Shown here piece by piece: positions 1 to 5,796 of a stretch of DNA of 5,796 bases (its first letter is position 1; each line of letters starts with the position of its first letter). The notes under the pieces are model-generated. The model made no database searches, was not told the origin of the DNA, and saw only the letters and a program-made list of their open reading frames with translations. Source of the stretch: an uncultured Candidatus Saccharibacteria bacterium (lineage in GTDB: Bacteria > Patescibacteriota > Saccharimonadia > Saccharimonadales > Saccharimonadaceae); NCBI GenBank assembly GCA_937990205.1, contig CALKRO010000107.1, positions 1-5,796 of the forward strand. The letters run 5' to 3'. The position numbers and the translations under genes are program-made.

Positions 1-878
<878 letters not shown>

Positions 879-922
879 GACTGCTAAAAATCTCGAATCT
901 CTAAATACATAAGGCACTAAAC

Positions 923-955
923 AGCACCCCGCCCCGGCGGGGTGTTCTGTATTTA
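923..955 (+). terminator. Rho-independent terminator of dnaK
   Basis: An 8-bp perfect GC-rich stem (arms 925-932 and 937-944) with a CCCG tetraloop. It can be extended by a G-U and an A-U pair at its base and is followed by a T-rich stretch (TTCTGTATTT). The T-tract is interrupted, so termination may be partial, but the position 45 bases after the dnaK stop is right. Confidence 0.85.
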
Positions 956-964
956 CAACATATA

Positions 965-973
965 TGCTAAAAT
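965..973 (+). promoter_or_regulatory. Extended -10 promoter for the membrane-protein gene
   Basis: TGCTAAAAT fits the extended -10 pattern TGnTAtAaT. The hexamer is at 968-973, which puts the transcript start near 980 and leaves a leader of about 16 bases containing AAAGAG seven bases before the ATG. The -35 position (945-950, TTCTGT) is poor, as is common with extended -10 promoters. It also overlaps the terminator tail of dnaK. Predicted from sequence only. Confidence 0.5.
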
Positions 974-995
974 AAAGCAAATTAAAGAGTTCATT

Positions 996-1655
996 ATGAA
1001 AAAATTTATTAAACAATTCCAAAAAACTTCCAATCTCGCTAAGCTAGATTTAATTATCAAGTTTCTTATTGTCATTTCTGGTGTCGCACTTACTATTATG
1101 CATTTCGTCGATCCGGTAACCTGGCATAAACTACCAAGCTATCTCGTGACAATCATCCTACCTTTTGTCCCGGATTTAATTGAGAAAATCAATCTTCATA
1201 CTTCCACCAAGCTTCGTCTTGCTTATAGTTCTTTTTTGGTTATCGCTATGGTGCTTGGCATCGATCTCGATTGGTATAAAACTCTGATTATTTTTGGTTC
1301 TCCGAGTTATGATAAAATCGTCCACACTTTATCGGGTGTATTTTCTGCCTTTCTTGCCAAAGAAGTTCTCGACAATGTCTATGATGGTAAGGAATCTGCT
1401 GTAAAATCCACTTCCACTTCAAGTACCTCAGCCGTAAAAATTAAGAAATACTCCACCGCCTTCGCCTTCCTCTTCATTATTTCTTTTGTTTTCTTTATTG
1501 CGGCCGCTTGGGAATGTTTTGAATTTTCCTACGACCAACTTTGTGGTGGTCACATGCAAGAGCTCAATGCTCCAGGTGTCGGCGATACCATGGGTGATAT
1601 AATTTCTGCTGGTATCGGCGGCATAATTTTCGCCTTTTTCTTACGTAAAAAATAA
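996..1655 (+). CDS. Multi-pass membrane protein, YjdF/DUF2238-like
   Basis: A 219-residue integral membrane protein with about six hydrophobic segments, at roughly residues 18-38, 47-62, 75-91, 108-125, 155-172 and 195-216. Conserved-looking polar motifs sit at membrane edges: YDKIVHTLSG (105-114), WECFEF (172-177) with D180, and GDTMGD (196-201). This layout (D..H..SG, then WE..E, then D...D near the C-terminus) resembles the YjdF/DUF2238 group of inner-membrane proteins, whose biochemical role I do not know. A Ser/Thr-rich loop (134-146) separates the fourth and fifth helices. The C-terminus is RKK, consistent with a cytoplasmic end. The reading frame is open back to a GTG at 942, but that codon lies in the dnaK terminator stem and upstream of the likely promoter, so the ATG at 996 is preferred. 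The family assignment is from motif memory and is tentative; that it is a membrane protein is clear. Confidence 0.8.
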   Translation: MKKFIKQFQKTSNLAKLDLIIKFLIVISGVALTIMHFVDPVTWHKLPSYLVTIILPFVPDLIEKINLHTSTKLRLAYSSFLVIAMVLGIDLDWYKTLIIFGSPSYDKIVHTLSGVFSAFLAKEVLDNVYDGKESAVKSTSTSSTSAVKIKKYSTAFAFLFIISFVFFIAAAWECFEFSYDQLCGGHMQELNAPGVGDTMGDIISAGIGGIIFAFFLRKK

Positions 1656-1686
1656 TTTTCTCAAAATAAAATTCAGTCGAAAAATC

Positions 1687-1692
1687 TAAAAT
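1687..1692 (+). promoter_or_regulatory. Possible -10 box for the methyltransferase gene
   Basis: A TAAAAT hexamer lies in the 48-base gap after the membrane-protein gene. Transcription would begin near 1699, only a few bases before the ATG at 1704, so the mRNA would be nearly leaderless. No Shine-Dalgarno sequence is seen before this ATG, which fits. There is no convincing -35 element, and the DNA is AT-rich enough to give such hexamers by chance. Confidence 0.3.
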
Positions 1693-1703
1693 AAATTTAT
1701 CAA

Positions 1704-2372
1704 ATGAAAGCGAAAAACTCTTCCAAAAATCAGGATTACATGCAGCAAGTCACCGCGCGTGAAACGGAAATTCTTTTGCAGGAACTCACAAAAACTCTGA
1801 AAAACAATGTGCCAGGTGACGTTGTGGAATTTGGTTGTTATAAGGCAGATACCTCTGTACTTTATCAAAAACTTTTGGAATCGATGGGTTATGGCGTCCC
1901 TATTCAATCGGAAAATCAAGCCGCTCAGGCAAGTCAAAAAATACTCTGGCTCTACGATTCTTTTGAAGGACTTCCTGCCAAAACCCGTGAAGATAATTCG
2001 GCAGCTGGTGATGCTTTTCAAGCCGGGGAACTACTGGTTACCAAACGCGAAGTTATTGAAAAATTTAAGAAAATGGGACTCAAATTACCGAAAATTAAAA
2101 AGGCCTTTTTTGACGATCTTGATATCATATATGATATACCGGAAAAAATTTCCTATGCCTTTCTGGACGGTGATTTATATCAATCTATCAAAACCAGCCT
2201 GCGTCTCGTTACCGACAAAATGTCGCAAGGTGGCGTAATTATTGTGCATGATTATAACAATCCAGAGTTACCAGGTTCCGCCCGTGCAGTGGACGAATGG
2301 CTAAAATCTCATCAATCCAAAGTCGCTAGTTTTCGTGTCGCCGAAACTCTCGCGATTATTTATTGCGCCTAA
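1704..2372 (+). CDS. TylF-family SAM-dependent methyltransferase
   Basis: A 222-residue class I methyltransferase of the TylF/MycF (macrocin O-methyltransferase) family; it should transfer a methyl group from S-adenosylmethionine, probably to a sugar or other hydroxyl. The SAM-binding glycine motif is GDVVEFGCYKADTSVL (38-53). LYDSFEGLP (83-91) follows, a very typical family block whose acidic residue contacts the cofactor. AFLDGDLYQSIKTSL (152-166) and GGVIIVHDYNN (176-186) contain Asp155, Asp157 and Asp183, likely metal and catalytic positions by analogy with MycF. The ending (LPGSARAVDEWL and an Ala/Thr-rich strand) also fits. No polyketide, glycan or surface-sugar genes are next to it, so the substrate cannot be inferred. 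The ATG at 1704 is taken as the start; Met13 (1740) is an alternative, and neither has a clear ribosome binding site. The family is secure, the substrate unknown. Confidence 0.9.
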   Translation: MKAKNSSKNQDYMQQVTARETEILLQELTKTLKNNVPGDVVEFGCYKADTSVLYQKLLESMGYGVPIQSENQAAQASQKILWLYDSFEGLPAKTREDNSAAGDAFQAGELLVTKREVIEKFKKMGLKLPKIKKAFFDDLDIIYDIPEKISYAFLDGDLYQSIKTSLRLVTDKMSQGGVIIVHDYNNPELPGSARAVDEWLKSHQSKVASFRVAETLAIIYCA

Positions 2373-2420
2373 TAATTTTTCGAAAATCTCTGAAGAGAAG
2401 ATGATTCGTATTGGTATCGA

Positions 2421-2429
2421 TGTTATACT
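2421..2429 (+). promoter_or_regulatory. Extended -10 promoter for the CYTH gene
   Basis: TGTTATACT gives a TG dinucleotide one base before a TATACT hexamer (2424-2429), a good extended -10. Transcription would start near 2436, leaving a leader of about 15 bases that holds the ribosome binding site. No good -35 hexamer is seen at the expected 17-base spacing. Confidence 0.6.
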
Positions 2430-2439
2430 AAGTTTATAA

Positions 2440-2445
2440 AAGGAG
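2440..2445 (+). promoter_or_regulatory. Strong ribosome binding site of the CYTH gene
   Basis: AAGGAG lies five bases before the ATG at 2451 and fixes that start. It is the clearest Shine-Dalgarno sequence on the plus strand here. Confidence 0.8.
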
Positions 2446-2450
2446 TATTT

Positions 2451-2981
2451 ATGGGTGTAGAAATTGAAGGTAGAATCATCAATATTAATTCAGAAGAGAC
2501 TAAAAATAAACTCTTAGAATTAAACGCCAAACCACTAGGGTTCTATGATTTTAAAAGATATACTTTTGATTCAATTCCAAAATCCAACGCTCGTTGGGGA
2601 AGACTCCGAACAGACGGTAAGAAAACGACTTTAACCGTTAAAGAGATTGTCGATGATTCGCTTTCTGGAACTAACGAATGGGAAGTTACCGTAAATGATT
2701 TTGATGAAGCTTTGATAATCCTCGAAAAACTTGGTCTGTCGCATAAGACCTACCAAGAAAATACCAGGGATGAATTCCTATTAGGTGACTCTAAAATCTC
2801 GATTGATCATTGGCCAAAGCTCGGATATCTTCTCGAAATCGAATCTGAAAAAGTTGAGGATGTAATAAACTGCGCAGAACTTTTAGGTTTTGATGAAGAA
2901 GAAATTATCACTACCGATATTAAATCGTTATATTTAGAGCGGGGAATAAATTTGGATGAGCTACGCGAGCTTAAATTCTAA
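2451..2981 (+). CDS. CYTH-domain protein (class IV adenylate cyclase / ThTPase-like)
   Basis: A 176-residue single-domain CYTH (triphosphate tunnel) protein. Members bind a triphosphate inside a beta-barrel lined by Arg, Lys and Glu, and act on ATP (CyaB-type cyclase), thiamine triphosphate or inorganic triphosphate. The N-terminal signature normally reads ExExK; here it is E4-I-E6-G-R8, with Arg in place of Lys. The barrel charges follow in the right order: KRYTFD (35-40), WGRLRTD (49-55), LTVKE (61-65), NEWEVTV (75-81), R106, IDHWPKLG (118-125) and LEIE (128-131). The length matches CyaB-like proteins. Weak, nearly all-AT pairing with a T-run follows the stop (2981-2997), not a convincing terminator. 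Which of the three activities it has cannot be told from sequence; a regulatory or housekeeping phosphatase role is as likely as cAMP synthesis. Confidence 0.9.
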   Translation: MGVEIEGRIININSEETKNKLLELNAKPLGFYDFKRYTFDSIPKSNARWGRLRTDGKKTTLTVKEIVDDSLSGTNEWEVTVNDFDEALIILEKLGLSHKTYQENTRDEFLLGDSKISIDHWPKLGYLLEIESEKVEDVINCAELLGFDEEEIITTDIKSLYLERGINLDELRELKF

Positions 2982-3084
2982 AAATTCAATTTTTTTGTAA
3001 GATTTAATTTACTACTTACGTGTCATATTCTTCGCTTTTCTGCAATTACTTTTGTTGGCTATGCGACCATTTTTCGTGACCAGC

Positions 3085-3744
3085 TTATTTTTTTATGAAA
3101 AAATCATTTCGTTCACTACCATCTATGATTTTTAAGATGTTTTCTTCAAGTTTTTGCTCCAGCTCTGCGATTTCTTGCTTTAAGACTTTTCTAATAAATT
3201 CTCGTCTCAATGCATCTTCCTCGATAGCTGAATTTTTTAAAGAAACCTGTCCATAATGAATTGCAAGTTCTTCTAATACTCTAAAATCATAAATAGCTAT
3301 AATCCAGTTCCAATTTTTTAAAATATACTTAAAGATACTCAATCTTAACATTGCAATACCTTGAACTCTTAAAATAATCTTTGGAAAATCAATCAACCAG
3401 CCACTTTCTATCAAATACCGTGTAACAAAATTATGGAAATTCTCAAAATCATCATTTGCGCTATAGTATGGAACACGACCATTAAAGCTAATCGCTCTCA
3501 GGACTTCACTTACGGATAACTGCTTTTTCTGCCTCATTAATTTTAATAAATTTTCACTCTTTGTTTTTGAACAATACTTTCCTAAAACGTTCAAAAATTC
3601 CCCTGCCATTTTCGTCTGACTAGGCATTTCGAGGTCATAAGTAAGGGTAAAATTTTGATCATGATAGGGCGCAACTGATGCCTTTAATTCTTGTTCAAGG
3701 TTAAGAAGTTTTTCTTCCAGAGTCTGCTTAGTCCGCTTTTTCAT
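3085..3744 (-). CDS. Unrecognised protein, last gene of the ADP-ribosylglycohydrolase operon
   Basis: I do not recognise this 219-residue protein. Both ends look like charged amphipathic helices with coiled-coil character: about residues 8-22 (EEKLLNLEQELK) and about 181-208 (RREFIRKVLKQEIAELEQKL), the latter followed by a short basic tail. The middle has a possible small winged-helix-like or helical stretch (about 64-90, LLKLMRQKKQLSVSEVLRAISFNG) and a hydrophobic, aromatic segment (about 112-150, with several Trp) that could be a buried core. No signal peptide and no clear membrane span were seen, and no catalytic motif is evident. Its ATG overlaps the TGA of the glycohydrolase gene by four bases (ATGA) and is preceded by a strong Shine-Dalgarno sequence, so the two are translationally coupled. 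A partner or adaptor of the glycohydrolase is inference from context only. Confidence 0.85.
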   Translation of the reverse strand: MKKRTKQTLEEKLLNLEQELKASVAPYHDQNFTLTYDLEMPSQTKMAGEFLNVLGKYCSKTKSENLLKLMRQKKQLSVSEVLRAISFNGRVPYYSANDDFENFHNFVTRYLIESGWLIDFPKIILRVQGIAMLRLSIFKYILKNWNWIIAIYDFRVLEELAIHYGQVSLKNSAIEEDALRREFIRKVLKQEIAELEQKLEENILKIIDGSERNDFFIKK

Positions 3745-4736
3745 AGGTCTCCTTTTGGATTTTCAAAATAAATATCTTCTTCAAATCTCGTTCGGATAAT
3801 TGGGCAAGATTTCATTTTTAATAACTTATCCACTAACTCTATGATAGCCTTGTCTGATATTGCCATATTATTAACCCATCGTTTTGGGATCTTTCTTAGT
3901 CCATAATACGCTCCCGCGAGCTGACCATAAATTGCGCAATTTGTATCGGTGTCTCCTCCCAGCATTAAAATCTTTAACATTCCATCTTCAAAATTTTTGG
4001 AGTGAATAAAACCCCAAATCGCAATCGTAATTGAGTCTATAATATACCCCCCTAGATCCCTTAGACATTCACCATTGGAATTTATTCTTGAATAAAATAA
4101 TGATTCAAATTTAAGAAAACATTCTTCAAATATCTTGGAAGTAAAAGTAAGATTATCCAAGGAAACAATCTTTTTCTTATTTCTGAATCTCAATGCCCTA
4201 TATAAAAAATTTGCAAATATTTCTGTTCCCATTTCTGCAATCTCTGAATAATGGGTTTCCCGACCAGAAATCCAAGCCAACTCAACTATTTTTGCTAAGC
4301 TACTCCTCTTTGCCGCTGCAAGAATAGTTGGTGCTAATCGCATAATTGAGCCATTACCTGCATTGAATTCGCGTTTTGAATTTTTTCCTACAATTGGATT
4401 TTTTTCAAAAACTGAAATCGCATTATCGGTTTGCGATCCAACATCGTAGCCATAATCAAAATAACTTCTATATCCATGCGCTTCCCAGTCGCTATATTTT
4501 TTCATTACATCATAAGAATCGTATCCATAATTTTCAATTAAGCTGTCGGCTAAACATAAAGTCATGGATGTGTCATCGGTATAAACCCCTTTTGGCAATA
4601 CGTGGTTATCATGAAAATCTTTTAATTTTTCAATATTTTCTCGGATTTCTTGACTGTTTACCCCAAACTGAACTGGTGCACCCAAAATATCACCAACCAC
4701 CAAGCCAATCATCATACCGTAGGCTTTATTCTTCAT
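3741..4736 (-). CDS. ADP-ribosylglycohydrolase family protein (DraG/ARH-like)
   Basis: An enzyme of the DraG/ARH fold, which uses two Mg2+ ions to hydrolyse the bond between ADP-ribose and a modified protein, nucleic acid or small molecule. All family landmarks are present in the 331-residue protein: GLVVGDILGAPVQF (11-24), the metal motif TDDT (53-56), GNGSIMR (127-133), a THYSE segment (161-165) matching the usual S/T-H block, and the C-terminal metal motif GGDTDTN (260-266) followed by GQLAGAYYG. The catalytic domain therefore looks complete and active. Start: a GTG at 4745 is in frame, but the ATG at 4736 begins MKNKAYGMMIG, which is the usual family N-terminus, and a GGTGGTGG stretch precedes it. 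Its start overlaps the 97-aa gene by 11 bases, and its TGA overlaps the next ATG. The target is unknown; no ADP-ribosyltransferase is seen in the window. Confidence 0.95.
   Translation of the reverse strand: MKNKAYGMMIGLVVGDILGAPVQFGVNSQEIRENIEKLKDFHDNHVLPKGVYTDDTSMTLCLADSLIENYGYDSYDVMKKYSDWEAHGYRSYFDYGYDVGSQTDNAISVFEKNPIVGKNSKREFNAGNGSIMRLAPTILAAAKRSSLAKIVELAWISGRETHYSEIAEMGTEIFANFLYRALRFRNKKKIVSLDNLTFTSKIFEECFLKFESLFYSRINSNGECLRDLGGYIIDSITIAIWGFIHSKNFEDGMLKILMLGGDTDTNCAIYGQLAGAYYGLRKIPKRWVNNMAISDKAIIELVDKLLKMKSCPIIRTRFEEDIYFENPKGDL
3749..3754 (-). promoter_or_regulatory. Ribosome binding site inside the end of the glycohydrolase gene
   Basis: On the minus strand AAGGAG lies four bases before the ATG at 3744, within the last codons of the upstream gene. 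It fixes the start of the 219-aa protein and supports coupled translation. Confidence 0.8.
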
Positions 4737-5019
4737 GGCCACCACCAGGTATTTTTAATATATCCAATGCTGTCTTGAATTCTCCAAAATCGAGCCCGGC
4801 AAAAAACATGCCATTTTCATTTGAATGACTCAATTCCCATAAAACCGTTTGCGCAGAATAATCATCTTTTTTTCCATTCAAATAAAGTATTACTGCTGAA
4901 TAAAAATCCCCATCTTCGAGCATAGTTTTTTCAATGTAATACTGAATATTTTTAATGTCGTCCATATGGTGAATTATATTACATTTTTGTTTATAAGATG
5001 ATAATTTTTTAATAGCCAA
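4726..5019 (-). CDS. Unrecognised 97-residue protein between the nuclease and glycohydrolase genes
   Basis: I do not recognise this small, soluble, acidic protein. It has a basic N-terminus (AIKKLSSYKQK), a hydrophobic beta-like strand (FYSAVILYLNG, about 41-51), an SAQTVLWELSHS helix (about 55-66), an FFAGLDFGEFKTALDIL segment (about 72-88) and a Gly-rich PGGGHEE tail. No catalytic motif, signal peptide or membrane span is visible. The start is uncertain: TTG at 5019 is preceded four bases upstream by GGTGAGG, whereas Met19 (ATG near 4965) has no Shine-Dalgarno sequence. With the TTG start it overlaps the preceding frame by 11 bases, and it overlaps the glycohydrolase gene by 11 bases at its end. 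The tight packing on both sides supports a real gene; an immunity, adaptor or regulatory protein is only a guess. Confidence 0.7.
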   Translation of the reverse strand: MAIKKLSSYKQKCNIIHHMDDIKNIQYYIEKTMLEDGDFYSAVILYLNGKKDDYSAQTVLWELSHSNENGMFFAGLDFGEFKTALDILKIPGGGHEE

Positions 5020-5023
5020 AATA

Positions 5024-5030
5024 CCTCACC
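5024..5030 (-). promoter_or_regulatory. Ribosome binding site supporting a TTG start
   Basis: GGTGAGG on the minus strand lies four bases before the TTG at 5019, within the end of the upstream reading frame. It is the reason for preferring this non-ATG start of the 97-residue protein. Confidence 0.5.
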
Positions 5031-5243
5031 GGACTCATGTTGCCAGGCAATCGCTCAATAGTTTTATTTAGATATAAATCTAATATTTCCTTATCATAAA
5101 CTTCTTCACCATCAAACATGTATCTTTTTCCGTCTTCTGAATACCATTTAATAGGCCTGAAAATTCCGCGGACCACGCCTTTATATTCTGCTAAAACTAA
5201 TTCTGCTTGCTCGGCCTTATTTAAATTAATTTTCCAAGACTTT

Positions 5244-5777
5244 CTAACGGCCTCGTAAAGATTTGGGTTCAGAATTAATCTTATAGGTCTTACTGATATT
5301 GATTGCCATAATTTTATGCTTAAATTCTTTGATTGGCTCAGTGGAATAAAAATCATTTATCTCTGTCGTCGTCAATATGGTTGATTTAAATTGGCTAATT
5401 AATAATTTTTCTTCCTCACTATGATGGCCTGATACAATATTTGATAAATCGGTATTAAGATTAAATTTTTCAAAACTTAGAGTATCTATAAGTGCTGACT
5501 CTAGAAAAAGGGCTTCTTTCTCGCTTAATGAACTTCTGATGATATATTGCAAAACCTCATTTCCGTTTTCCTTTATTTCTCTAATTAAATCTAGTTTCGC
5601 TGTTTTCTTGTCAATATTATCAATCGCTTCGTCCACATGATTAAAAACTCGATTTTTTGTTCCTTTACCTATGTAAAAAATTTTATGGTCTCGCGGGTCG
5701 ACTAGTGCGTAAACATAATATTCTTTTGATTTTTTACTGAGTGCTTCTTCCGTCAGCTGAGAAAATTTATTTAACAT
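5244..5777 (-). pseudogene. LEM-3-like GIY-YIG nuclease, N-terminal part of a frameshifted gene
   Basis: A GIY-YIG endonuclease domain of the type found in LEM-3/ANKLE1 and in bacterial COG3680-like proteins, which cut DNA with one metal ion. Visible motifs: YYVYAL (20-25) in place of GIY, then FYIGKG (34-39) as YIG, catalytic-position Arg43 in NRVFNHVDEA, E93 in EALFLESALID as the likely metal-binding Glu, and LSNIVSGHHSEE, a block I associate with this subfamily. The nuclease core therefore appears intact. The frame ends at a TAG after a run of unrelated residues (KSLRGR), while the expected C-terminal region continues in the +1 frame. The ATG at 5777 is well supported by AAAGGA five bases upstream. 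It is the first gene of the minus-strand operon in this window; the promoter is beyond the right edge. The truncated protein would have the catalytic domain but lack the C-terminal domain. Confidence 0.85.
5262..5267 (-). other. Probable frameshift site in the GIY-YIG gene (CCCAAA)
   Basis: Reading on the minus strand, GAA CCC AAA TCT (E P K S) runs to a stop, while skipping one base gives GAA CCA AAT CTT TAC (E P N L Y) and restores the conserved LYEAVRKSW block. The extra base is thus within or next to CCCAAA. A real one-base insertion or a read error is simplest. A +1 ribosomal slip is conceivable, because a proline tRNA reading CCC could re-pair on CCA, but the next codon (AAA) is not a rare or stop codon that would promote a pause. 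Confidence 0.65.
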
Positions 5778-5782
5778 CTTTA

Positions 5783-5788
5783 TCCTTT
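5783..5788 (-). promoter_or_regulatory. Ribosome binding site of the GIY-YIG gene
   Basis: AAAGGA on the minus strand, five bases before the ATG at 5777, fixes that start. Only 19 bases upstream of the gene are in the window, so no promoter can be judged. Confidence 0.7.
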
Positions 5789-5796
5789 CTACGAGC

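Larger units (their letters stand above)
5009..5356 (-). pseudogene. C-terminal part of the LEM-3-like GIY-YIG protein, detached by a frameshift
   Basis: The open frame encodes 115 residues, but only the part from about residue 30 on looks real. LYEAVRKSWKINLNKAEQAE, LAEYKGVVRGIFRP, W.....KRYMFDGEE and the ending MSPVRYFGY match the conserved C-terminal region I recall behind the nuclease domain in LEM-3-like (COG3680-type) GIY-YIG proteins. The first 28 residues (MIFIPLSQ...) are the nuclease gene read in the wrong frame and have no independent meaning. Removing one base near 5262-5267 joins this part to the preceding frame, giving SEPNLYEAVRKSW and a single protein of 255 residues, about the normal length of the family. 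Separate translation from the ATG at 5356 is possible (weak AGAG before it) but unlikely to give a folded product. The C-terminal domain function is unknown; nucleic-acid binding is inference. Confidence 0.75.

Noticed and set aside
942..995. Upstream extension of the membrane-protein gene to a GTG at 942
   Set aside because: The GTG lies in the dnaK terminator stem and before the likely promoter. The ATG at 996 has a plausible ribosome binding site and a typical MKKF start.
2122..2137. Perfect 16-base AT-rich palindrome (ATATCATATATGATAT)
   Set aside because: It lies inside the methyltransferase coding sequence, encodes part of an ordinary Asp/Ile/Tyr stretch, and has no loop or nearby promoter. 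Chance is the simplest explanation.
1686..2238. Other-frame open stretches inside the methyltransferase gene (111 aa minus, 143 aa plus)
   Set aside because: The TylF motifs occupy the main frame throughout. These are shadows.
2979..2997. Possible terminator after the CYTH gene
   Set aside because: Only about five A-T pairs around a TTCAA loop before the T-run. Too weak to call, though the two gene sets converge here.
2998..3084. Convergent intergenic gap searched for an RNA gene, hairpin or small ORF
   Set aside because: Only loose repeats of GGTC/GACC were seen and no stable stem or credible frame.
4376..4828. Plus-strand 150-residue frame opposite the glycohydrolase gene
   Set aside because: Antisense to a gene with complete family motifs. 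The composition is that of a shadow frame.

Overview
The window looks like chromosomal DNA from a small-genome bacterium, most likely Patescibacteria (CPR), with Candidatus Saccharibacteria as the best guess. This rests on the style of the DnaK protein, the Lys/Ile/Asn-rich proteins, the short intergenic gaps and the genes of unknown role. It is a recollection-based inference, not a search result. The standard bacterial code fits: no reading frame needs TGA read as an amino acid, and TGA is the stop of the ADP-ribosylglycohydrolase gene. This argues against the Gracilibacteria/Absconditabacteria recoded lineages.

Left half, plus strand (1-2981). The 3' part of dnaK enters from the left edge and ends at a GC-rich hairpin terminator (about 923-946). 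Three separate genes follow. The first encodes a six-helix membrane protein with YjdF/DUF2238-like motifs (996-1655). The second is a TylF-family SAM-dependent methyltransferase (1704-2372). The third is a CYTH-domain protein resembling class IV adenylate cyclase/thiamine triphosphatase (2451-2981). The first and third have plausible extended -10 promoters; the methyltransferase promoter is weaker. They look like individually transcribed genes rather than one operon.

Right half, minus strand (5777 down to 3085). This is a compact set of genes whose ends overlap. In transcription order they are a LEM-3-like GIY-YIG nuclease gene split by a +1 frameshift, a 97-aa orphan protein with a probable TTG start, a complete ADP-ribosylglycohydrolase (DraG/ARH family) and a 219-aa orphan protein. 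The overlaps (11, 11 and 4 bases) and internal Shine-Dalgarno sequences indicate one translationally coupled operon. Its promoter lies beyond the right edge. Sampled lines here are about 22-30% GC, against about 52% in a dnaK line and about 40% in the middle genes, so the cassette may be acquired.

The most interesting content is this right-hand operon. It joins a DNA-cleaving fold, an enzyme that removes ADP-ribose and two unrecognised proteins. That is compatible with a defence, toxin-control or DNA-damage module, but nothing in the window proves a function and no ADP-ribosyltransferase is visible. The frameshift in the nuclease means the cassette may be decaying, may contain a sequencing error, or, less likely, may use programmed frameshifting.
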